From assembly GCA_963757565.1 (NCBI GenBank), contig CAVWSB010000006.1:558001-622000 (forward strand): 64,000 bases of DNA. Direction: 5' to 3'. Of the stretch, positions 1 through 9,336 are shown piece after piece. The position numbers and the translations under genes were made by a program. Within the stretch, counting starts at the first letter, position 1; every line of letters begins with the position of its first letter. The notes beneath the pieces are model-generated. The model ran no database searches, was not told the origin of the DNA, and worked only from the letters and a program-made list of their open reading frames with translations. The stretch comes from PALSA-894 sp963757565. GTDB lineage: Bacteria; Pseudomonadota; Alphaproteobacteria; Rhizobiales; Xanthobacteraceae.

Positions 1-411
1 CAGGCGCGCATGTGTTACGACCACCTCGCCGGCCAGCTCGGCGTGGTGATCGCGGATGCACTGCGCGAACATGGCCATGTCGAATTCGCCGAAGATGGCG
101 GTGTGGTCACACCGTCCGGTGAAGCGTTCTTTGTGAAATTCGGCATCGATCTGTCGGCCTCGCGCCGGAGCCGCCGGGTGTTCTGCCGCCCCTGCATCGA
201 CTGGAGCGAGCGGCGCGCACACCTCGCCGGCGCGGTTGGCGCCGCACTCGCGGACCGCCTGATGGACTTGCGCTGGATCGCGCGCAAGCGCGACTCGCGC
301 GCGCTGACCATCACGCCAAACGGCTGGGCCAATATCGAGCGGACCTTCGGCTGTTCACTGCATGACCACACAGTGCACGAACAACCGAAACTGCGTGTCG
401 TTGCGGGTTAA
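1..411 (+). CDS. ArsR-family winged-helix regulator, C-terminal part (5' end outside window)
   Basis: The reading frame is open from base 1 and runs to TAA at 409-411, so about 136 C-terminal residues are visible and the start lies upstream. The text has the layout of ArsR-type regulators common in Bradyrhizobiaceae: a helix with a Cys-Tyr-Asp-His-Leu-Ala-Gly motif, a Cys-Arg-Pro-Cys-x-Asp-Trp-Ser-Glu-Arg segment near residue 60, and a C-terminal wing ending in a T-P-x-G-W motif. The two cysteines of the CRPC segment could bind metal or sense redox, but that is inference. The DNA-binding helix-turn-helix is not in the window. It converges on gntK, and the two stop codons overlap. Confidence 0.75.
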   Translation, partial: QARMCYDHLAGQLGVVIADALREHGHVEFAEDGGVVTPSGEAFFVKFGIDLSASRRSRRVFCRPCIDWSERRAHLAGAVGAALADRLMDLRWIARKRDSRALTITPNGWANIERTFGCSLHDHTVHEQPKLRVVAG

Positions 412-913
412 AGTTTTTCCAGCACAGACGCAGCAATTCCCTCCGGTATCGAATCGATGGACACCGTGATCGCGTGCTCGTCGGGAGCAGGCTCCTCGAG
501 CGCTGCGAACTGGCTGCGCAGCAATTCCGGTGGCATGAAATGGCCCTTGCGTGCCTTCAGCCGCGCTTCGATCAGCTCGAAATCGCCCTTGAGATAGACC
601 AGCCGTACATCGGCACGTTGTTTGCCGGTGACGATATCGCGATAGGCGCGTTTGAGCGCGGAGCAGGTGACGACGCAGCTCGTTCCCGCCGCACGGTGCT
701 CCGCGATCCACGCCGCGATCGCCTTGAGCCACGGCCAGCGATCTTCGTCGGTCAGCGGCTGGCCGCTCGCCATCTTTTGGATATTGGCCTTGGGGTGAAA
801 GCTGTCGGCGTCGCGAAACGGGCAGCCAAGCCGCGCCGCGATCAGCTTGCCGACCGTCGACTTTCCGGCGCCCGAGACTCCCATGACAACGACGGCGGCA
901 AGACGCTCCGCCA

Positions 914-914
<1 letters not shown>
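408..914 (-). CDS. gntK: Gluconokinase
   Basis: 168 residues, the normal size for a GntK-type thermoresistant gluconokinase. It phosphorylates gluconate to 6-phosphogluconate with ATP in the cytoplasm. The N-terminus has the P-loop GVSGAGKST (residues 13-21), followed by the family-typical F-H-P-x-A-N-x-x-K-M segment and a W-L segment. Its ATG overlaps the TAA of gnd by one base, so the two are translationally coupled. The product of this enzyme is the substrate of gnd. Confidence 0.95.
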
Positions 915-1888
<974 letters not shown>

Positions 1889-1901
1889 GCCAAAACCTTG
1901 G

Positions 1902-1918
1902 TTAACCGATTGATAACC
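1902..1918. promoter_or_regulatory. Candidate CtrA-binding site between gnd and flhA
   Basis: TTAA, seven bases, then ATAACC: seven of eight core positions match the alphaproteobacterial CtrA consensus TTAA-N7-TTAA. It lies about 75 bases upstream of flhA, a class of flagellar gene that CtrA controls in Caulobacter and relatives. ctrA itself is 6 kb away. Binding is inferred from sequence only. Confidence 0.5.
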
Positions 1919-1990
1919 ATACACTCGGCAATAATTGCCTAACAGGGGACGTGCGCCCAGCCGGGTGCGCGGGCGCAGGCAGTTGCAAGC

Positions 1991-4102
1991 ATGACGGACG
2001 TCACCGCGGCACCATCGGGCGGCTTCTCGCTTCCGGGCATCGGGAGTCTGGGCGACCTCTCCAAGCGCGGCGATCTGGCGCTCGCGGTCGGCGTGCTGTC
2101 GATCCTGATGGTGCTGATCCTGCCGCTGCCCGCGATCCTTTTGGATTTTGCGCTCGCTATCTCGATCATCCTGTCCGTGCTGATCCTCATGACGGCGTTG
2201 TTCATCCACACGCCACTTGAGTTCTCGTCGTTCCCGATCGTGCTGCTCATCTCGACGATGCTGCGGCTTGCGCTCAACCTCGCCTCCACGCGGCTCATCC
2301 TGTCGCGCGGACACGAAGGGACCGCCGCCGCCGGACACGTGATCGAAGCGTTCGGCAACTTCGTGATGAGCGGCAACTTCGTGATCGGCATCATCGTGTT
2401 CACGATCCTTGTCATCGTAAATTTCGTCGTCATCACCAAGGGCTCGGGGCGCATTGCCGAAGTCGCAGCGCGCTTCAATCTCGACGCCATGCCCGGCAAA
2501 CAGATGGCGATCGACGCCGATCTTTCCGCCGGCCTGATCACCGAGCAGGATGCGCGTACACGGCGCAAGCATCTGGAGGATGAGAGCGCCTTCTTTGGCG
2601 CGATGGATGGCGCTTCGAAGTTCGTGCGTGGCGACGCCATCGCCGGCCTGCTCGTCGTGTTCATCAACGTGATCGGCGGCATGATCATCGGCATCGCGCA
2701 GCAGGGGCTGCCGTTTTCCGAAGCCGCCCGTACCTACACGCTGCTGACCGTGGGCGACGGCCTTGTCACACAAATCCCGGCGTTGATCGTCTCGACCGCG
2801 GCCGGTTTGCTCGTATCGAAGGCGGGCGTCGGCGGCGGGGTCGACAAGGCGTTGCTGCGGCAGCTTTCCGGATATCCGAAGGCCTTGGGTATGTCGTCGG
2901 CCGTCATGATCATCATGTCGTTGCTGCCCGGTCTGCCGTTGGTTCCGTTTCTGGCGCTCGGCGGCGGCGCTGGGGCGCTGGCGTACATGATGCACAAGCG
3001 CACGCGCCTCGCGGCTGTCGCGGACGAGAAACAGGCGACGGCTGCCGCCAAGACCGAACCGGTCGAGGAGCCGATCAGCTCCGCACTGAAGATCGACGAT
3101 CTGAAGATCGAGCTCGGCTACGCGTTGCTTCCACTGGTGAATGCGCCGGACGGCTCCGATCGCCTCACCGAGCAGATCAAGGCGCTGCGCCGTTCGCTCG
3201 CAAGCGAAATGGGCTTCGTGATGCCGGCCGTGCGCATCCTCGACAACGTGCAGCTCGAGGCCAACGCTTATGTCATCAAGCTCAAGGAGGTCGACGCAGG
3301 GCAAGGCCGCGTATGGCCGAACCAGAACATGGTCATGGATCCGGCCGGCGCGCAGGTGAACCTGCCCGGCCTGCACACCACGGAGCCGACATTCGGCCTG
3401 CCCGCCACATGGGTCGATGCCTCGCTCAAGGAGGAAGCGGCAATCAAGGGCTACACGGTGGTCGATGCCGCGACCGTGCTCGCCACCCATCTCACCGAGG
3501 TGCTCAAGACCAACATGTCGGAGCTTCTGTCCTACGCGGAGGTGCAGAAACTGCTCAAGGAGCTGTCGAAGGAGCAGGGCGAATTGCTCAAGGACATCAC
3601 GCCGGCACAAATCACCGTGTCGGGCATCCAGCGCGTGCTCCAGCTCCTGCTCGCCGAGCGCATCTCGATCCGCGACCTGCCGACGATCCTGGAAGGTATC
3701 GCCGACGCGCTCGCCTTCACGCGAAATCCTGCTCAACTGGTCGAGCATGTCCGCACGCGCCTTGCCCGCCAGATCTGCGCGCAGCACACCTCGCCGAACG
3801 GCTACGTCCCGCTGATCGCACTCTCGCCCAAATGGGAGCAGGCCTTCGCCGAGTCGATCGTCGGCCAAGGCGAGGAGAAGAACCTCGCAATGGCCCCGTC
3901 CAAGCTTTCGGAGTTCATCACGCTGGTGCGCGAGCGCTTCGAGGATGCGGCGCGGCAGGGCGAGGCCCCGGTCCTGGTCACCTCACCCGGGGTGCGTCCA
4001 TTTGTCCGCTCGATTGTCGAGCGGTTCCGCACGCAGACGACAGTGCTTTCCCAAGCTGAAATACACCCGCGGGTGAGGCTCAAGACGGTGGGCGGCATTT
4101 AA
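1991..4102 (+). CDS. flhA: Flagellar type III export gate protein FlhA
   Basis: 703 residues, the usual FlhA length. FlhA is the large inner-membrane component of the flagellar export gate; its N-terminal half spans the membrane and its C-terminal half docks chaperone-substrate complexes. Hydrophobic segments fill residues 25-335 or so, and the FHIPEP-family signature R-F-N-L-D-A-M-P-G-K-Q-M-A-I-D-A-D-L sits near residues 158-175. The cytoplasmic part runs from about residue 360 to the end. The ATG used begins MTDVTAAPSGG; no strong ribosome-binding site is visible. A CtrA-like box lies upstream. The frame is intact throughout. Confidence 0.97.
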   Translation: MTDVTAAPSGGFSLPGIGSLGDLSKRGDLALAVGVLSILMVLILPLPAILLDFALAISIILSVLILMTALFIHTPLEFSSFPIVLLISTMLRLALNLASTRLILSRGHEGTAAAGHVIEAFGNFVMSGNFVIGIIVFTILVIVNFVVITKGSGRIAEVAARFNLDAMPGKQMAIDADLSAGLITEQDARTRRKHLEDESAFFGAMDGASKFVRGDAIAGLLVVFINVIGGMIIGIAQQGLPFSEAARTYTLLTVGDGLVTQIPALIVSTAAGLLVSKAGVGGGVDKALLRQLSGYPKALGMSSAVMIIMSLLPGLPLVPFLALGGGAGALAYMMHKRTRLAAVADEKQATAAAKTEPVEEPISSALKIDDLKIELGYALLPLVNAPDGSDRLTEQIKALRRSLASEMGFVMPAVRILDNVQLEANAYVIKLKEVDAGQGRVWPNQNMVMDPAGAQVNLPGLHTTEPTFGLPATWVDASLKEEAAIKGYTVVDAATVLATHLTEVLKTNMSELLSYAEVQKLLKELSKEQGELLKDITPAQITVSGIQRVLQLLLAERISIRDLPTILEGIADALAFTRNPAQLVEHVRTRLARQICAQHTSPNGYVPLIALSPKWEQAFAESIVGQGEEKNLAMAPSKLSEFITLVRERFEDAARQGEAPVLVTSPGVRPFVRSIVERFRTQTTVLSQAEIHPRVRLKTVGGI

Positions 4103-4273
4103 ATACCGCCGTCACGCTTTTGGGACCCGAAAAGCCCCACTTTCCGGCGGCTCGACCGTTTCTACCCCCGAGCACGGTCTTGTGACCTGGTTTTGAATGG
4201 CGCTACCGCGCCGGGAACCCATATCGGCCCCACGGACAGAGCGTGTCGGCCGGTCGCCAAGTTCGCCGCTTTC

Positions 4274-4287
4274 GTGACCCGGGTCAC
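4274..4287. promoter_or_regulatory. Perfect 14-bp palindrome upstream of small membrane protein gene
   Basis: GTGACCCGGGTCAC reads the same on both strands and lies about 95 bases before the ATG at 4383, inside the 280-base gap after flhA. A dimeric regulator could bind it. The remaining part of the gap holds no gene and no clear terminator for flhA. The regulator is unknown. Confidence 0.3.
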
Positions 4288-4382
4288 AGTCAAGCGAAAC
4301 TTAATGTGAGATGACGCGTTTCAGTTTTGAACCAACCGCCCGGTCGCCACGACAAACTGACAGAACCGGGGGAGAGACTCCC

Positions 4383-4592
4383 ATGAACCATTCACTAGTT
4401 ACCGCAGATCGCACGACCCACCTGAAGATCGTGGCCGTTTCGCTGATGGCAGCGATTGCCGTGATCCTGGTTGGTGTCACCGCCCGCGTGACAGACAACG
4501 GTGCCTCGGCGAGCCTGCAGGCGCACGGCCCGGTGCTCAAGGCCGGCAAGCCCTCCGTGGTTACGTTCCGCGATGGAATTACCTTTCAGTAA
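4383..4592 (+). CDS. Small single-span membrane protein of unknown function
   Basis: 69 residues starting at an ATG that follows a good ribosome-binding site (GGGGGAGA, about 6 bases upstream). Residues 17-37 are strongly hydrophobic and form one predicted membrane segment. The C-terminal 30 residues are polar and end V-V-T-F-R-D-G-I-T-F-Q. I recognise no family. It is followed by a strong terminator and converges on the ECF sigma / anti-sigma operon, so it is its own transcription unit. Confidence 0.7.
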   Translation: MNHSLVTADRTTHLKIVAVSLMAAIAVILVGVTARVTDNGASASLQAHGPVLKAGKPSVVTFRDGITFQ

Positions 4593-4630
4593 TCTACGTC
4601 TCTTTGCGAGTGACCTCCGCAAGACCCTTC

Positions 4631-4657
4631 GAGCGCCTCTCAGGCGCTCTTTTTTTT
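4631..4657 (+). terminator. Rho-independent terminator
   Basis: An 8-bp perfect stem, GAGCGCCT / AGGCGCTC, with a 3-base loop, followed by eight T residues. It ends the small membrane gene and also lies before the stop of the convergent anti-sigma gene. Confidence 0.9.
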
Positions 4658-4670
4658 GGGTCAGCTCGTG

Positions 4671-5522
4671 CTACGGCGTTGCTTGCACAAGCTGAGCGTG
4701 AATAACCGGTCCGGTCGGCGCGCCGGTCGGTGAGCCGCCTGGTGGCTCGAGCGAGATTCCGTAAGTCGCCTTGCTGATCACCGCCGGATCGTAGTCGCTC
4801 AACGCCTCCCTCACGGTGAACTCATCGCTGCCGATGAGTCCGAGCGACTTCGGCGGAACGCCGGGCTGTGCGGCGATCCACAACTGGTATGTCTTGTCGG
4901 GCGGCGTGTCGGCCGCAACCGGCCGCACCGTGACGGTGCGCTTGTCGATATCGACGCTGAGCAGGAAGGCCGGGGATTGCTGGTCCTTCTGGAATACCGC
5001 AACGAACTGCGCAGGCCGCGGTGCCGCCACCTCACGTACGACCTCGACCGGCTTTTCGACGACGCGCTCAACCACCTGCGGCGTCGGCCGAAGCTGCATC
5101 GGCAGTACGTCGGGACGGGTTTCGCCAAGCACCACAATACCGAGCAGGCAGGCCGCGAGCGCGCCCGTCAGCCCGGTGAACGCGCGCCAGCGCCGCATAC
5201 GCTGGGTCATATCGATGATGTCCGCGCTGGCCGGTAGCTTCACCGCGTGCGTGCCGGGCGCGCCGACCTGGGGCAGATGCAGCGTTTCGATCTGGACGGT
5301 CGCCGGAATGGCTCCGCGGATGCGCTCCCAGACGGGCGCCGCCGGCTCCACCGGCGCGACCAGAACGTTGAGTTCACCGAGCCGGCGCTCCCACAGCTTC
5401 ACCGCGGTGGCGAAGTCGGGATCGACCAGCACAAGTGCGTCGGCCTGCGCGCGCTCATCGGTGTCGAGCGTACCCAGCACGTACTCTGCTGCGAATCCGT
5501 CCTTGTCGTCGTCCACGCTCAT
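4671..5522 (-). CDS. Anti-sigma factor, RskA/anti-sigma-K type
   Basis: 283 residues. An acidic N-terminal cytoplasmic part (E-Y-V-L-G-T-L-D region, residues 12-20, typical of zinc-less anti-sigma domains) is followed by one membrane segment around residues 118-138 and a periplasmic RskA domain with the T-Y-Q-L-W-I-A motif near residue 210. Proteins of this type hold a cognate ECF sigma factor inactive at the membrane. The start is set at the ATG overlapping the sigma gene stop (ATGA); an alternative start four codons upstream overlaps more. The overlap indicates coupled translation with the sigma factor. Confidence 0.85.
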   Translation of the reverse strand: MSVDDDKDGFAAEYVLGTLDTDERAQADALVLVDPDFATAVKLWERRLGELNVLVAPVEPAAPVWERIRGAIPATVQIETLHLPQVGAPGTHAVKLPASADIIDMTQRMRRWRAFTGLTGALAACLLGIVVLGETRPDVLPMQLRPTPQVVERVVEKPVEVVREVAAPRPAQFVAVFQKDQQSPAFLLSVDIDKRTVTVRPVAADTPPDKTYQLWIAAQPGVPPKSLGLIGSDEFTVREALSDYDPAVISKATYGISLEPPGGSPTGAPTGPVIHAQLVQATP

Positions 5523-6067
5523 GACCCGAGGCACTCCCGGATCTCCAACAGGCTGCGCCGCAGCCAGGTCTTGATCGTATTCGCGGGCGCATCGAATTGC
5601 ACCGCCAGCTGATCCCGGCTCCAGCCGCTGTAGTAGGCGAGCAGAACCATGCGCCGGCGGTCCTCCTCAAGTTTGCCGAGGCATCCGAGCAGACGTCTGA
5701 GTTCCTCCGTCATCTCGCGCCGCGCCAACGGGTTGGGCTCTTCCCCCGCTGCTTCCATTGCGGCCGGCTCGTCCTCGATCGAGGTTTCCCCCTTCTTCCG
5801 GACGAGGTCCAGCGCACGGTTGCGCGTGATCGCCACCATCCAGGTGATCGGAGTCGCCAGTTTGGGATCGAAGTTGCCGGCATTGTGCCAAATCTTGAGA
5901 TAGGCTTCCTGGATGACCTCGTCGGCGAGATCGTTTCGCCGCAAGATACGCAGCGCCACCCCATACAGTTTCGCCCGCGTGGCACTGTACAAACGCTCAA
6001 AGGCCGCCTGATCGCCCTTGGCGACGGCAGCCATCAGCCACACCAGTTCAGCCGGCGTGAGCATCAA
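5519..6067 (-). CDS. ECF RNA polymerase sigma factor (SigK/RpoE-like)
   Basis: 182 residues with both ECF domains: region 2 (Y-G-V-A-L-R-I-L-R-R-N-D-L-A-D-E-V-I-Q-E and W-H-N-A-G-N-F-D, residues 34-68) and region 4 (A-Y-Y-S-G-W-S-R-D-Q-L-A then P-A-N-T-I-K-T-W-L, near residues 143-170). It directs RNA polymerase to a stress regulon that is not evident here. The downstream gene overlaps by ATGA and encodes its probable anti-sigma factor. A second ATG one codon in is an equally possible start. Confidence 0.92.
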   Translation of the reverse strand: MMLTPAELVWLMAAVAKGDQAAFERLYSATRAKLYGVALRILRRNDLADEVIQEAYLKIWHNAGNFDPKLATPITWMVAITRNRALDLVRKKGETSIEDEPAAMEAAGEEPNPLARREMTEELRRLLGCLGKLEEDRRRMVLLAYYSGWSRDQLAVQFDAPANTIKTWLRRSLLEIRECLGS

Positions 6068-6228
6068 AGACGCAGGTCCTCAGGTCCCCCTCCCCCGAAC
6101 GATGGCCGGGACGAGACGGGAATGCAACCGGCCCGCGACGCCACGGAACGCGTGGCCGATTGCGTGCGGGCCGCGACGGCGCCACGCGCCGCCACGCCAG
6201 ATACGGATGAAACGAACCGAGGTTGCGG

Positions 6229-6648
6229 TTAGATCCGAACGCCGCCCGCCATGCGCAGCGCGCCGATGCGATCGAGTTCGGTCTGCTCGCGCGCATTGTC
6301 GGCGACGCGTTCGCGCGCCTGGTCACGTTCGTCGAGAAGCTCGACCTTCTTCAATTCCTCGAACGCCTCGGCAAGCGCCATGCGAGCGTCTTCGAGCTGG
6401 CCTTTCAGTTCGTCGGCCGAGCGCTTGAGATTGTCGCGCCGTCCGAGCGCCGCCTTGGCGTAGGTCGGATAGGCAAAATGCGTCGGATCGTGGATTCCGG
6501 CGCGTTCCTGTTCGGTTGCGATCTCGCGATCGAGGTCGGCGGCCATGCGATCGAAGTCCGCCACCATGCTTTCGATCTGCGCAACGCGCCGCCGCTTTTC
6601 GTCGACCTGAAACTTCCTCAGGCGAATAAGGGTCTCACGCGACTTCAT
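6229..6648 (-). CDS. fliJ: Flagellar export protein FliJ
   Basis: 139 residues, almost entirely charged heptad-like alpha helix, as in FliJ, the coiled-coil stalk that joins the FliI ATPase ring to FlhA. The N-terminus (MKSRETLIRLRKFQVDEKRR) is typical of alphaproteobacterial FliJ. A GGGGAG ribosome-binding site lies about 9 bases before the ATG. It is downstream of fliI on the same strand with 105 bases between, so it is probably in the same operon. Confidence 0.88.
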   Translation of the reverse strand: MKSRETLIRLRKFQVDEKRRRVAQIESMVADFDRMAADLDREIATEQERAGIHDPTHFAYPTYAKAALGRRDNLKRSADELKGQLEDARMALAEAFEELKKVELLDERDQARERVADNAREQTELDRIGALRMAGGVRI

Positions 6649-6753
6649 CGACTCATACTCCCCAGAAGCCCCGACTTCCCCATCGGGCGCAGCGGAACCG
6701 GATCCGATACACGATCCGAGGCTCCACCAAGGCCCGAATGTGGCAGCACAACG

Positions 6754-8079
6754 TTAGTTTTCGGTTTCCGCATGCCGAAGGATTTGCTCGAGCTGCGTAT
6801 AGGCTTCGGTAAGGGTTGTTGATTCTTCCTTACCCTGCGCGAGAAACGCCTCGAGCGGCTGATGCAGGCGGATTGCCTCATCCACCTCGGGACTTGACCC
6901 CGCGCGGTACGCGCCGAGCCGGATCAACTCCTCCATGTCCGCGTAGGTCGCCATGATTTGCCGGGCGCGATTGATGGCCGGGAGGTAAGCCGGATTGGCA
7001 GCGCGCGGCATGGTGCGCGAGACGGACTTCAGAACGTTGATCGCCGGATAGCGTCCGCGTTCCGCGATCGCGCGCTCCATCACGATGTGGCCATCGAGGA
7101 TCGAGCGCACCGCATCGGCGACCGGCTCGTTATGATCGTCGCCATCGACCAGCACGGTGAAGATCCCCGTGATGGTACCGGCTTCCGTTCCGGGGCCGGC
7201 GCGCTCCAGCAGGCGCGGCAGTTCGGTGAACACAGTAGGTGTGTAGCCTTTCGCGGTGGGCGGCTCACCCGCCGAAAGGCCAATCTCGCGCTGCGCCATC
7301 GCAAAGCGCGTGACGGAATCCATCAACGTGAGCACGTCCTTGCCCTCATCGCGGAAATACTCCGCGATGGCGAGCGTCAGATAGGCAGCCTGGCGTCGCA
7401 TCAACGCTGGCTCGTCGGAGGTCGAGACCACGACCACGGAACGCGCAAGCCCGGTATCGCCGAGATCGTCCTGCAGGAATTCCTGTACCTCGCGTCCCCG
7501 CTCGCCGACGAGACCGATCACAGAGACGTCGGCCGCAACGTTTCGCGCCATCATCGACAACAGCACCGACTTGCCAACACCGGAGCCCGCGAACACGCCC
7601 ATGCGCTGGCCCCGGCAGCAGGTGAGGAAGGTGTTGAGCGCGCGCACGCCCAGATCGAGCGGCGCGCCGACGCGAAGACGCGCGTGCGCGGGCGGCGGCG
7701 GATTGCGGAATGGATAAGGCGCGCGTCCGGCCGGCAGCGGCCCCTTGCCGTCGATCGGCTCGCCCATCGCGTTCACGACGCGGCCGAGCCAGCCGGCGGA
7801 GGGCCGCACTGCTGCAGGAACAGAAGTAACAACAGCACGGCACCCGCGCCGCACCCCCTCGAGCGCCGCATAGGGCATCAGCAGCGCGTTCGGACCGGTA
7901 AATCCGACCACCTCGCAGGGGATGGCGCGATGCGCCCCGGTTTCGATGATGACCCGGGCACCGACCGACATCGCATGGATCGGCCCCGCGACCTCGACCA
8001 TCAGGCCGCGGACGCCAACGACGCGCCCGTAAGTCTCGACATCGTCGAGTTCGGCGATCTGTTCGGCGAGCGCTTTCAT
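6754..8079 (-). CDS. fliI: Flagellum-specific ATPase FliI
   Basis: 441 residues, the normal length. FliI powers and orders export of flagellar subunits. It carries the Walker A motif GSGVGKS at residues 165-171, a Walker B region ending L-T-L-M-D-S-V-T-R-F-A, and the E-R-G-R-E-V-Q-E-F segment of F1/FliI ATPases. Followed by fliJ. Its start is 368 bases from ctrA, divergent, with a CtrA-like box about 37 bases upstream of its ATG. Confidence 0.97.
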   Translation of the reverse strand: MKALAEQIAELDDVETYGRVVGVRGLMVEVAGPIHAMSVGARVIIETGAHRAIPCEVVGFTGPNALLMPYAALEGVRRGCRAVVTSVPAAVRPSAGWLGRVVNAMGEPIDGKGPLPAGRAPYPFRNPPPPAHARLRVGAPLDLGVRALNTFLTCCRGQRMGVFAGSGVGKSVLLSMMARNVAADVSVIGLVGERGREVQEFLQDDLGDTGLARSVVVVSTSDEPALMRRQAAYLTLAIAEYFRDEGKDVLTLMDSVTRFAMAQREIGLSAGEPPTAKGYTPTVFTELPRLLERAGPGTEAGTITGIFTVLVDGDDHNEPVADAVRSILDGHIVMERAIAERGRYPAINVLKSVSRTMPRAANPAYLPAINRARQIMATYADMEELIRLGAYRAGSSPEVDEAIRLHQPLEAFLAQGKEESTTLTEAYTQLEQILRHAETEN

Positions 8080-8115
8080 GATTCCTCAGCGATCAGCGTC
8101 ACTACGGACGTTTCC

Positions 8116-8130
8116 TTAACTCGGCATTTA
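8116..8130. promoter_or_regulatory. Candidate CtrA-binding site (fliI side)
   Basis: TTAA, seven bases, TTTA: seven of eight core bases of TTAA-N7-TTAA. It is 37 bases upstream of the fliI start, and could act on fliI or on ctrA autoregulation. Confidence 0.4.
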
Positions 8131-8338
8131 CTCGCTTCGTTAATGATTGCCTCACCGTCCTTGGGACTAGAGCGTCTCGCTTTCCAGGACGGAGGGCGAG
8201 TCGCGGGAGTTGGTTACCACCGACTCTTAACGTACAGCGTGAAGGGCTTAGTGGCGAAAAAACCTGTTCTCTCCAGCATATTACGGCGATTCGGTCATTG
8301 CCGCACAGTAAATGCTTGCGCAGGAGAATCAGGTTTTG

Positions 8339-8346
8339 TTAACCAT
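8339..8346 (+). promoter_or_regulatory. Candidate CtrA half-site upstream of ctrA
   Basis: TTAACCAT, the 8-base CtrA motif reported for Rhizobiales and Rhodobacterales, 101 bases before the ctrA ATG. CtrA autoregulation is established in Caulobacter; its use here is inferred. Confidence 0.4.
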
Positions 8347-8446
8347 TGATCCGTAGCGTGCCGAATCGATTGTCCCAAGGCGTACGAAAAAACCGGGCCC
8401 CTGTGGCCTGCCGACCTGAGCCCAGAGGGCGTGGAAGGGGACTGGC

Positions 8447-9148
8447 ATGCGCGTTCTGCTGATTGAAGACGATAGCGCGACCGCGCAATCGATTGAGTTG
8501 ATGCTGAAATCCGAGAGTTTCAACGTTTATACGACCGATCTGGGCGAAGAGGGCGTCGATCTCGGAAAGCTCTACGACTACGACATCATCCTGCTCGACC
8601 TGAACCTGCCCGACATGTCGGGCTATGAGGTCCTGCGGACGTTGCGCGTTTCCAAGATCAAGACGCCGATCCTGATCCTTTCCGGCCTCGCCGGTATCGA
8701 GGACAAGGTCAAAGGTCTCGGCTTTGGCGCTGACGACTACATGACCAAGCCGTTCCACAAGGACGAGCTGGTCGCCCGCATCCACGCGATCGTGCGCCGC
8801 TCCAAGGGCCACGCCCAGTCCGTGATCCAGACCGGCGATCTGGTCGTCAATCTCGACACCAAGACCGTCGAGGTGAATGCGGCCCGGGTGCACCTGACCG
8901 GCAAGGAATACCAGATGCTGGAGCTGCTTTCGCTCCGCAAGGGCACGACGCTGACCAAGGAGATGTTCCTTAACCATCTCTATGGCGGCATGGACGAGCC
9001 CGAACTCAAGATCATCGACGTGTTCATCTGCAAGCTGCGCAAGAAGCTTGCGAACGCCAGCCAGGGCAAGAACTACATCGAGACGGTCTGGGGCCGCGGC
9101 TATGTGCTGCGCGAGCCGACCGAGGTCGAGGAACGCATCCCAGCTTAA
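8447..9148 (+). CDS. ctrA: Cell-cycle response regulator CtrA
   Basis: 233 residues, the CtrA length, and recognisable end to end. It has an OmpR-type receiver with acidic pocket E7/D8/D9, phosphoacceptor D51 (I-I-L-L-D-L-N-L-P-D-M-S-G) and K-P-F-H at the switch lysine, then a winged-helix DNA-binding domain from about residue 125. CtrA-P controls replication, division and flagellar genes in alphaproteobacteria and is phosphorylated through CckA-ChpT; chpT lies 12 kb away in this window. A strong ribosome-binding site (GGAAGGGG) precedes the ATG. Confidence 0.98.
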   Translation: MRVLLIEDDSATAQSIELMLKSESFNVYTTDLGEEGVDLGKLYDYDIILLDLNLPDMSGYEVLRTLRVSKIKTPILILSGLAGIEDKVKGLGFGADDYMTKPFHKDELVARIHAIVRRSKGHAQSVIQTGDLVVNLDTKTVEVNAARVHLTGKEYQMLELLSLRKGTTLTKEMFLNHLYGGMDEPELKIIDVFICKLRKKLANASQGKNYIETVWGRGYVLREPTEVEERIPA

Positions 9149-9194
9149 CGCAGTTGCGTCGAGCCCTGCCCGGGCTCTTTCCTCCCAACTTCAA

Positions 9195-9219
9195 CCCCGC
9201 CAGCGATGGCGGGGTTTTT
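9195..9219 (+). terminator. Rho-independent terminator of ctrA
   Basis: An 8-bp perfect stem CCCCGCCA / TGGCGGGG with loop GCGA, followed by TTTTT. A weaker hairpin (GAGCCC / GGGCTC) lies between it and the ctrA stop. Confidence 0.9.
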
Positions 9220-9336
9220 GTTTGGCGGGGCGACCTGCGACGCTTTGCGCGCTGCCATTCTCCATCGGTGGCACGCGATTTGTTTTCGAAAGGGTCTATA
9301 GTGGCTTGCGGTAAGGCCGCGTAGCGAGGGACTGGG

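Larger units (their letters stand above)
8080..8367. promoter_or_regulatory. fliI-ctrA divergent control region rich in GANTC methylation sites
   Basis: The region between fliI and ctrA contains six GANTC sites (8080, 8198, 8222, 8288, 8326 and 8363), the target of the cell-cycle methyltransferase CcrM. About one would be expected in this length. In Caulobacter the ctrA P1 promoter is controlled by methylation of such a site. The gap otherwise holds no gene. Confidence 0.55.

Noticed and set aside
9160..9176. First hairpin after ctrA as the terminator
   Set aside because: It has no T-run; the second hairpin at 9195-9219 is the better terminator.
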